Assembly (NCBI GenBank): GCA_947380655.1
Contig: CANCRX010000034.1
Span: 1-32,482, forward strand
DNA: 32,482 nucleotides
Reading direction: 5' to 3'
Source of the DNA: Alcaligenaceae bacterium
GTDB taxonomy: Bacteria > Pseudomonadota > Gammaproteobacteria > Burkholderiales > Burkholderiaceae_B
The notes beneath the pieces were generated by a model, which saw only the letters and a list, made by a program, of their open reading frames with translations, ran no database searches and had not been told where the DNA came from. Below are positions 15,700 to 21,252 of this stretch, in pieces. Position 1 is the first letter of the stretch, and each line of letters opens with the position of its first letter. A program made the translations under genes and the position numbers.

Positions 15700-18021
15700 T
15701 CACCATCCTGCCAAGCTGCCGCGCTTATTCGCGTCTTTTTTGGCTAATGATTGAGCACCTAAAGCCTGAACTAACCGAATGCTCACTGAGGTGTTTTCAT
15801 AGTAGCCAGAGAAATAATTCGCACCCGCTCCATGCGCACCCACAATGACATCATCGCCGGCATGTGGAGCGATTTCAACAGGACCACCCGTTTTGTTTAT
15901 GCCGCCCTTGACGTTGCGAGTTGGCATATTGCCGGTCATCAATAAACCCTCGGGCTGTCGCTGTGCATTGGGTAAGGCCGGTAATTCGAGTGTTTTACCG
16001 TCTTCAGCTTTGCGTGAAGCAGACGGTTTCATTGGTTGAAAATTTGTCAGGTAAGTCGTACTGTAAGTCGGGCGGCCACCGTCTTCGATGATCAATTTAA
16101 TGGATGGACTTGGGTCATCAGGAAAACCATCATTATTTTTATCTTCGTACGTAGTGAAGGTCGCATCGTTAAATGTCCCAATCGCATCTTGTAACGCGCA
16201 AGGGCGATCAGTGTCTGCTTGCGTACCAAGTGTGATGGGGTAATGCCCTTCAGTAGTAGAGAAACATTTGCCCGCGGCGCTTTCAAGTGCCCCCGTCAAT
16301 GCCACGCCAATAATGGTTTGGGGCTGAGCGTGATCAGAGGTTACGACCATCAATGCTTTTTTGTCATTGTTGAGGCGTTTAACTGTTGAGCCAATCGCAT
16401 TGTCGAGTTCGATCACTTCATAGATTGAACGATCATATTCAAGGATATGCGCTAGTTTGTCAGACTGCGACTGCTCAACCAGGAGCATCCAGCCGCCATC
16501 TGCTCTCTGCTCTTTATCAGACAGTCTTTCAAGAACGGTGATAGCTTTGTTGACCATTTCTGCTTTCATTGGAACATTTTGAAAGCATTTCAAAATCGTT
16601 TCCCCGCAATCTGTACCTTGAGGAGGAGCAATGTTCATGCCAAGAGCAGGATCGTCTGCTGCGCGCCCCCGGATGGTTGCAGAGCCTCTTGCCACCAAGC
16701 GGTCCAGCGTCCCTGGCAGGTTATCTGGCCCCAGGCCACTTGAGCTTCTACGAAACTCGCCTGTAAATACTCCAAGAATTTTTTGATCGTCAGAAGCTTT
16801 GTTCATCTCCTCAAGACTACGAACAACTTGATAGCCTTTCGCTGGCGCAACATCCACGAGCAAATCCACGTCTTTGCGACCGCCTCCTGAGTACTGATAG
16901 AAGCTGCGGAGCGCTGGATTTTTTTCACTCATCCAGTGCGCAGCACCGCCACCCATCAAGACGTCTAAAGGTTTAGCTAATTCTGCCAATGAAAGATTGC
17001 CGGTCTTTTTCAATGCGGTCTGATCGTCGTAATAACCGATCATTTGCTGTGAAATATTGAGATAATTGCGACGTGAGCGGTTATGCGACTGAAGTGAGGC
17101 CGGTGTGGCGTCAACCAGAAATGAGTCCGTCACTACACCGATTTTCCAGCCATGAACACGTTTCATGTATTCAAAGATTGTTTCGATGCGAGGGTTGTCG
17201 AGAGGATTTTCGGGGGTATTGTCGACGGATACCTGCAGACTGTTATTCGACATTTTCATTCCACTGACCAAGCTCGCCATGCCTGGTGCGGAGTCTGTAA
17301 TCAGAGAATCAAAGGCGGTGGTCCGGCTAATCCCGTGTGCTGACATTTTTTCCATCGCAAGGGTATCTGTTACACGTCCCTCAGAGACGCCTTTCCCAAC
17401 GATTCGCGCAGCGGTCCACATAGGCAATCCAACACCATCGCCAAGAAAGAAGACGAGTTTTTTCGCAGCATCCGGTGCCCGAGGGTTCGGTGCAGGCGCA
17501 ACGCTGTAGGCATTTTTTATTCGTCTTTCAACGCCGTCGATTAGCACGGTGGCCTCGACTACATACTGTCCTGGTTGATCAAAACTCAGATTCCTGGCGG
17601 ATGCTCCAAATAGCATTTTTGATGAAGGCGTTCCAGACTCAGGACCTTCCCCCTGTTGAGATATACGACGATTAAATTCTTCTGTGAAGCTTTTGTCGTT
17701 TACTTTCAGGCTGATTAACCGAGGAGCTTCTTTAGCAGGTATCTGAGACTCAATCCGGAGATCAAAGCGTTGCCCTGCAAATAGCTCTGTGCGTGTAGGA
17801 GGAAGGATACGCAAACCCGTATCTTGTTCAGCATTCATTGGGAAATCTGCGAGATGACGACCAAAGTAAATCGAATCCGCAGCATTGCGCGTTGTGCCAT
17901 CCCCACGAAAAGGGGCGTCGTCGTCTGATCCCGCGGCAACAAACATTGAATAGGTAGCGAGTACAAGTGCGACGCAAATACCGGTGAAACGGAATACGGG
18001 TTTCATGTGCTGCAAATCCAT
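15700..18021 (-). CDS. Large exported alkaline phosphatase, PhoA family
   Basis: This exported phosphomonoesterase has 773 residues, against about 471 for E. coli PhoA. Residues 1-30 form a signal peptide; the start could be the second Met (MKPVFRF, 18006). Residues about 60-175 look like an Ig-like beta domain. The phosphatase core keeps every expected ligand by alignment to PhoA: Asp195 (FFLGDGVG), nucleophile Ser244 (ITDSAPG), Asp304/Thr306 (LVDATPASL), Glu516, Asp521 and His525 (LVEQSQSDKLAH), Asp563/His564 (TSDHAQ) and His720 (PHAGDDV). An insert with DKNNDGFPDD (about 627-636) resembles a calcium-binding loop. It is first of a two-gene unit with the carboxypeptidase-regulatory-like gene. 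The substrate is not deducible; Pho regulation is only weakly hinted upstream. Confidence 0.88.
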   Translation of the reverse strand: MDLQHMKPVFRFTGICVALVLATYSMFVAAGSDDDAPFRGDGTTRNAADSIYFGRHLADFPMNAEQDTGLRILPPTRTELFAGQRFDLRIESQIPAKEAPRLISLKVNDKSFTEEFNRRISQQGEGPESGTPSSKMLFGASARNLSFDQPGQYVVEATVLIDGVERRIKNAYSVAPAPNPRAPDAAKKLVFFLGDGVGLPMWTAARIVGKGVSEGRVTDTLAMEKMSAHGISRTTAFDSLITDSAPGMASLVSGMKMSNNSLQVSVDNTPENPLDNPRIETIFEYMKRVHGWKIGVVTDSFLVDATPASLQSHNRSRRNYLNISQQMIGYYDDQTALKKTGNLSLAELAKPLDVLMGGGAAHWMSEKNPALRSFYQYSGGGRKDVDLLVDVAPAKGYQVVRSLEEMNKASDDQKILGVFTGEFRRSSSGLGPDNLPGTLDRLVARGSATIRGRAADDPALGMNIAPPQGTDCGETILKCFQNVPMKAEMVNKAITVLERLSDKEQRADGGWMLLVEQSQSDKLAHILEYDRSIYEVIELDNAIGSTVKRLNNDKKALMVVTSDHAQPQTIIGVALTGALESAAGKCFSTTEGHYPITLGTQADTDRPCALQDAIGTFNDATFTTYEDKNNDGFPDDPSPSIKLIIEDGGRPTYSTTYLTNFQPMKPSASRKAEDGKTLELPALPNAQRQPEGLLMTGNMPTRNVKGGINKTGGPVEIAPHAGDDVIVGAHGAGANYFSGYYENTSVSIRLVQALGAQSLAKKDANKRGSLAGW

Positions 18022-18124
18022 CTGACAGTTAACAGTCTTTAAACTGTAATAGTTTTAGATGACAGCAATGTGAACGCTCTTCGTCTCTCAACGTTAATAC
18101 CCAGTCCTTGCGGCTCCGGTTCGC

Positions 18125-19042
18125 TTAGTGTTTGTGGGGTGTGGTCACCGTAATTACACCCTTCATTCCTGCCTCATAGTGCCCGGTTTCAAAACAGGCC
18201 ATCGCATAGGTGCCGGCTTCTTTGAACGTCCAAACGAGTTCTGCTTGCTGCCCCGGTTTAGCTAGCACTTCGTTGGTGTGGTGATGACTGGATGCGGAAT
18301 TTGGGTTTGTCATGTCTTTGGCGTGCTGCACAATTTCAGCCTCCGTGCCGATAACAAGTTCGTGAGCAACTTTACCTTGATTGACCAGCGTAATGCGCAC
18401 CGGTTCGCCCACAACTGCACTCCAGGCCGCAGGAGTGAATCGCATGGTGTCATCCACCTCGATCAGTAGCTCGCGGATGGGAACTGAGGTGTTGGTTTGA
18501 GTTGCGGTTGTGTTGACTGACGGCCCGTGGTCATGTGCTGGAGCGCTTGCATGACTATCTGTCTGGCCGTGTCCATGATCATGCCCTGAGGAGGGGCCTT
18601 GCGCATTGAAGTAGCCGAGTGCAAAGTAGGACGCTGCGCTGACCAGTACCAGGCTCAGTGCGCCGTAGGTCAATACTTTACTGAATCTGATTCGGCCCTT
18701 TCCCTCCATCAGGTACATGGCGAGCAGGCTCATGGCAAAGCCCACTGGCACAACCCATGCACTGCGAGCAGGCGAATCCGGAAAGTGTTGCAAACCTCCC
18801 GTAAAAAAGCCTAAACCGATCGAGGCTACGATCCCGATGATCAACAAATCAGACCAGGAGTGGTTTTTATCGGGATGTGCAACTTTTTCTAATATTCCGC
18901 CCAGCAGGTAAATACAAATACCAATCGCTGCGGTCAGGTAAGAGCGCTCACTGCTAAACGATCCATGCGTGATGGAACCCGCGGTAAAGCTGATGCCAGT
19001 GTATTTACAAAGTGAGGCGATATGGCTGAGCGGAAAATTCAT
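18125..19042 (-). CDS. Membrane-anchored cupredoxin with His-rich linker
   Basis: The 305-residue protein has four hydrophobic segments (about 34-52, 64-82, 94-112, 122-144). A His-rich linker follows (GHDHGHGQTDSHASAPAHDH, about 153-172), then a C-terminal cupredoxin domain (about 188-303). The type 1 copper site appears complete: His227 in GKVAHELVIG, then Cys283-x4-His288-x4-Met293 in CFETGHYEAGM. This points to a periplasmic blue-copper domain tethered to the inner membrane, for copper handling or electron transfer. GGAG before the ATG supports the start. It is third in a unit with the CopZ-like and Met-rich genes, 12 nt after the latter. I do not recognise a named family for the full architecture. 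Confidence 0.85.
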   Translation of the reverse strand: MNFPLSHIASLCKYTGISFTAGSITHGSFSSERSYLTAAIGICIYLLGGILEKVAHPDKNHSWSDLLIIGIVASIGLGFFTGGLQHFPDSPARSAWVVPVGFAMSLLAMYLMEGKGRIRFSKVLTYGALSLVLVSAASYFALGYFNAQGPSSGHDHGHGQTDSHASAPAHDHGPSVNTTATQTNTSVPIRELLIEVDDTMRFTPAAWSAVVGEPVRITLVNQGKVAHELVIGTEAEIVQHAKDMTNPNSASSHHHTNEVLAKPGQQAELVWTFKEAGTYAMACFETGHYEAGMKGVITVTTPHKH

Positions 19043-19054
19043 TGCATACTCCGT

Positions 19055-19498
19055 TTAGCCGGGCTGACCATGCATCCCCATTCCTGGTTTGCTCATTTGA
19101 TGATCATGGTTCATTGACGGCAACTCAATTCCTTTCTCTTTCGCGCGCTTTTCCATTTCTGCGCGATTGGCCTGTGCCAGCTTTTGGCGCTCTTCAGGTG
19201 TTTTTGCCTGTTTCATTTTTTCCATCATTGCGGTGCGCTCGTCTTGGGTCATGAGTTGCTGAGCCGCTGCGTGGTGACCAGGCATGTTAGAGGCCATCAT
19301 CTGACCGTTCATCATGCCATGCCCCATCATGCCGTTCCCAATGCCGCCGTGCATGCCTGGAGCCATATCTCCCCTCATACCAGCCCCCATTCCTGGGCCC
19401 ATACCCATTGGTGTTTGCTGTGCACGTACTGATGAAGCTGTAGCAATGATACCAAGTGCGGCTAACAGGCTGATTGCAATTTTGTTTACGCTTTTCAT
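19055..19498 (-). CDS. Met/His-rich periplasmic protein, probable copper-binding
   Basis: This protein is 147 residues with a signal peptide (MKSVNKIAISLLAALGI, cleavage probably after VRA near residue 26). The mature N-terminal half (about 30-80) is built of Met-Gly and His-rich stretches such as GPGMGAGMRGDMAPGM and GHGMMNGQMM, typical of copper(I)-binding periplasmic proteins. The C-terminal half is a charged helix (TQDERTAMMEKMKQAKTPEE) reminiscent of Spy/CpxP-like LTxxQ proteins, then another Met/His tail (MNHDHQMSKPGMGMHG). AGGAAA upstream of the ATG supports the start. Placed between a CopZ-like chaperone and a cupredoxin, a role in periplasmic copper binding is the natural inference; the exact family is not recognised. 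Confidence 0.8.
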   Translation of the reverse strand: MKSVNKIAISLLAALGIIATASSVRAQQTPMGMGPGMGAGMRGDMAPGMHGGIGNGMMGHGMMNGQMMASNMPGHHAAAQQLMTQDERTAMMEKMKQAKTPEERQKLAQANRAEMEKRAKEKGIELPSMNHDHQMSKPGMGMHGQPG

Positions 19499-19523
19499 TT
19501 TGATTTCCTAATTTTTTATCGGA

Positions 19524-19802
19524 TTAGTTGCAGCAACAGCTGCCACCACTCTTGCAGCTACCGGCTTTGGCTGCTGCTTCAGTTGGAATGCCTGATGTGA
19601 CAGTTGCTGGATAACCTTCTTCGGAGAGTGCCGTAATGATCGGCTCAAGTCCCTCTGGGAATGCACCCTGAATGCTGACCTTACCTGACGCCAGATCGAC
19701 TTGAACGTCCTCAACACCTGCAATAGAGCGAATTGCATGGTCAACGTGTTTCACACAGTTGCCGCAAGTCATTCCAGTGACTGACAATTGAATTGATCCC
19801 AT
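19524..19802 (-). CDS. copZ: CopZ-like heavy-metal-associated domain protein
   Basis: This is a cytoplasmic copper chaperone-like protein. From ATG 19802 it is 92 residues: an HMA ferredoxin-like fold with GMTCGNCVKHV (metal ligands Cys13 and Cys16) and the GVEDVQVDLASGKVSIQG strand pair, then a short tail with four more cysteines (CKSGGSCCCN). A Cys-rich tail is not part of ordinary CopZ and could add a second metal site. The start at 19802 is chosen because AAAGGGGT lies 8 nt upstream and because the HMA fold begins there; an in-frame ATG at 19868 would lie upstream of the predicted transcription start. It heads the copper operon, 25 nt before the Met-rich gene. Confidence 0.85.
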   Translation of the reverse strand: MGSIQLSVTGMTCGNCVKHVDHAIRSIAGVEDVQVDLASGKVSIQGAFPEGLEPIITALSEEGYPATVTSGIPTEAAAKAGSCKSGGSCCCN

Positions 19803-19856
19803 TGCATTTACCCCTTTAAAAGTTTTTGATTCATTCATGACTCTTTGTATGTGTTC

Positions 19857-19862
19857 ATTATT
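19857..19862 (-). promoter_or_regulatory. Predicted -10 element for the copper operon
   Basis: AATAAT on the minus strand matches five of six -10 bases. Transcription would begin near 19850, giving a 5' leader of about 47 nt before the CopZ-like ATG 19802. There is no strong -35 at the right distance, as expected for an activator-dependent promoter. The FNR-like palindrome at 19885-19898 is centred 41.5 bp upstream of that start. Confidence 0.5.
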
Positions 19863-19889
19863 GGACAAATCAAGGTCTAAGCGTATGAT
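19861..19889 (+). promoter_or_regulatory. Sigma70 promoter for the Crp/Fnr-family regulator gene
   Basis: TTGGAC (19861-19866) and TATGAT (19884-19889) are spaced by exactly 17 bp. Transcription should start near 19896, only about 3 nt before the ATG at 19899, implying a leaderless or nearly leaderless mRNA. No ribosome site is present upstream of that ATG, which agrees. Confidence 0.65.
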
Positions 19890-19898
19890 TTAGATCAT
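19885..19898. promoter_or_regulatory. FNR/CRP-family operator candidate between the copper operon and its regulator
   Basis: ATGAT-TTAG-ATCAT is a palindrome with the same geometry as the FNR consensus TTGAT-N4-ATCAA, differing only in the outermost base of each half; with the flanking T and A the arms are six bases. It overlaps the -10 of the regulator promoter (autorepression expected). It is centred at -41.5 for the predicted divergent copper promoter, the classical class II activation position. Confidence 0.6.
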
Positions 19899-20501
19899 AT
19901 GGAACATTACATTCCCGAAATATTGCGTGAACTATTGCCGCAAGACTTGCTGGCTCAGTGCCTATTGCATCCTTTTGAGAAAGGAGATTTTCTTTTTCAT
20001 TTAGGCGCCAAACCTGATGCCATGTTTTATATCGTCTCGGGTGAGGTGGTCCTTAGTCGTGTCAGCAGACATGGCGAAGCCACCATTCTGCAGCGCAGCA
20101 AGGGTGGTTTTGTGAGTGAGGCGAGTCTGCTGGTGGAGCACTACCATTGCGATGCTCAGGCAACCCATTCAGGGATTGCAATTAGTTTGCCTATTACTGC
20201 GCTACGAGCAGCACTCCGAGATCCAGATTTCGCGTTGAAGTGGGTGCAACTTCTTAGTCGGGAAATCATGCGTCTTCGTACCCAGTCTGAAAGACTGGGG
20301 TTAAAAAGTATCCGTAGCAAACTGATTCATCTGATCGAAACAGAAGGCAACGCAGGTGTTCTAAGCTTGCAGTCGGATTTTAAATCGTTGGCTAGTGAGA
20401 TCGGTGTGACACATGAGGCGCTGTATCGGACAATCGCTGCTATGGAGAATGAAGGGCTGTTACTCAAGACTGTACATAGTCTTGAGTTGATTAAAGCTTA
20501 G
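19899..20501 (+). CDS. Crp/Fnr-family transcriptional regulator
   Basis: The 200-residue protein has an N-terminal cyclic-nucleotide-binding-like beta roll (FEKGDFLFHLGAKPD, then YIVSGEVVLSR, about 26-100), a dimerisation helix (about 103-132) and a C-terminal winged helix-turn-helix. The recognition helix THEALYRTIAAMENEG keeps Glu173 and Arg177, the residues that read GAT-type half-sites in FNR relatives, with Tyr176 where FNR has Ser. It lacks the N-terminal cysteine cluster of FNR, so it should not bind an FNR-type iron-sulfur cluster. HYHCD at 81-85 could bind a ligand or metal, but this is speculative. It is divergent from the copper operon, overlaps the toxin gene by 3 nt tail-to-tail, and probably regulates both divergent promoters. 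Confidence 0.88.
   Translation: MEHYIPEILRELLPQDLLAQCLLHPFEKGDFLFHLGAKPDAMFYIVSGEVVLSRVSRHGEATILQRSKGGFVSEASLLVEHYHCDAQATHSGIAISLPITALRAALRDPDFALKWVQLLSREIMRLRTQSERLGLKSIRSKLIHLIETEGNAGVLSLQSDFKSLASEIGVTHEALYRTIAAMENEGLLLKTVHSLELIKA
20462..20487. repeat. Perfect 10-bp inverted repeat at the 3' end of the regulator gene
   Basis: ACTCAAGACT (20462-20471) and AGTCTTGAGT (20478-20487) flank GTACAT. It lies within the last codons of the regulator on the plus strand and about 11 nt beyond the toxin stop on the minus strand. There is no T-run on either side, so it may be an mRNA 3'-end stem for the toxin-antitoxin transcript. Confidence 0.5.
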
Positions 20502-20779
20502 CGATTTCTAGCTACTTGATAAACCTGATTGCGCTCTCGTTTTCCGATAGCAACGACCATCACCAGCACCTCATTATCTATGACTTCATAGAGCAGCCTA
20601 TAGCCAATGCTTCGGAGTTTGATTTTGTAACGATCGGGGTGTCCTGCAAGTTTTGCTGAGGGTAATCGAGGGTTATTTAATCTTTCTTTAAGCTTAGTTT
20701 GAAATTGCTGTTTGATATGCGGATCCAGTTTTTTCCATTCTTTTAATGCAGCCTCGTAAAACGCTAACTTAAAGATCAT
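20498..20779 (-). CDS. stbE: RelE/StbE-family toxin of a type II toxin-antitoxin pair
   Basis: This 93-residue protein (from ATG 20779; a TTG at 20782 is possible) begins MIFKLAFYEAALKEWKKLD. It contains KLAGHPDRYKIKLRSIGYRLLYEV and VVAIGKRERNQVY, the basic core of the RelE/ParE fold as found in StbE-type toxins. Members are mRNA interferases that cut ribosome-bound mRNA and inhibit translation; ribonuclease activity is inferred from the family. The start overlaps the antitoxin gene by 11 nt, giving the usual antitoxin-first coupled order. Its stop overlaps the end of the convergent Crp/Fnr-family gene. It appears full length. Confidence 0.9.
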   Translation of the reverse strand: MIFKLAFYEAALKEWKKLDPHIKQQFQTKLKERLNNPRLPSAKLAGHPDRYKIKLRSIGYRLLYEVIDNEVLVMVVAIGKRERNQVYQVARNR

Positions 20780-21017
20780 CAATATTGACCTTCACTCTGC
20801 GTTGCCCTATACGCGAGTCAGCGATTTTGTTTAGTTCGAGATCCTCTAGTTTTTCGAGTAATGTTTCATATGCTTTTGCAGGTACACAGTAAAACGCAGG
20901 CACATTTCTATTAAGAATTGCAACAGCAAAACCATCGCCTGCGGCAACAGTTCCCATGGGATTTTTTTTGAGCTCTGAAATACTTGCGGAAATTTCAGAA
21001 AGTATGATGTGAGCCAT
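20769..21017 (-). CDS. stbD: Phd/YefM- or StbD-type antitoxin
   Basis: This is the antitoxin of the pair, 82 residues from ATG 21017 (MAHIILSEISASISELKKNP). The N-terminal half (to about residue 50) has the Phd/YefM DNA-binding fold with the family segment GDGFAVAILNRNVPAFYCVP. The C-terminal half (AYETLLEKLEDLELNKIADS, ending VKVNIDDL) is the helical toxin-wrapping part seen in StbD relatives. An upstream in-frame codon at 21065 is unlikely because the family fold starts at MAHI. Such antitoxins neutralise the toxin and repress their own promoter. A palindrome lies directly before the start. Confidence 0.88.
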   Translation of the reverse strand: MAHIILSEISASISELKKNPMGTVAAGDGFAVAILNRNVPAFYCVPAKAYETLLEKLEDLELNKIADSRIGQRRVKVNIDDL

Positions 21018-21029
21018 AAAGATATCTTT
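21018..21029. promoter_or_regulatory. Palindrome at the antitoxin start, possible autoregulatory operator
   Basis: AAAGATATCTTT is a perfect 12-bp palindrome touching the antitoxin ATG. On the minus strand, two direct copies of ATTAAAAG occur just upstream and a possible -10 TACTAT lies at 21049-21044. Autorepression of Phd/StbD-type operons is common; that this palindrome is the operator is inference. Confidence 0.35.
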
Positions 21030-21159
21030 TAATGGTGCTTTTAATAGTACGTTTAAGTGTGCCAAGTTTAATCCTGATCAGAGTGGTTTTCAATATTTGT
21101 ATTCTCATCCAGATTATCTAAAAAGTGTGTTTCAAGTTGTAAGCATCTCAGCAATATAC

Positions 21160-21184
21160 AAAAAACGCCCTGTTTCCAGGGCGT
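21160..21184 (-). terminator. Intrinsic terminator downstream of tex
   Basis: On the minus strand ACGCCCTG (21184-21177) and CAGGGCGT (21172-21165) form a perfect stem around a GAAA tetraloop, followed by a run of T (21165-21160). It lies about 70 nt after the tex stop. The surrounding 21030-21252 holds no gene; its other visible content is the upstream region of the antitoxin gene. Confidence 0.92.
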
Positions 21185-21252
21185 CTCATCCGATACTAAT
21201 TGCTCAAGAAACCGCTTCCATGTCACTGACGTAGGTATACAGTTTCAATAGA

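Noticed and set aside
19803..19898. MerR/CueR-type copper promoter before the copZ-like gene
   Set aside because: No 19-20 bp spaced -35/-10 pair with a CueR-type dyad was found; ACCTTGATTT on the minus strand lacks its matching half.
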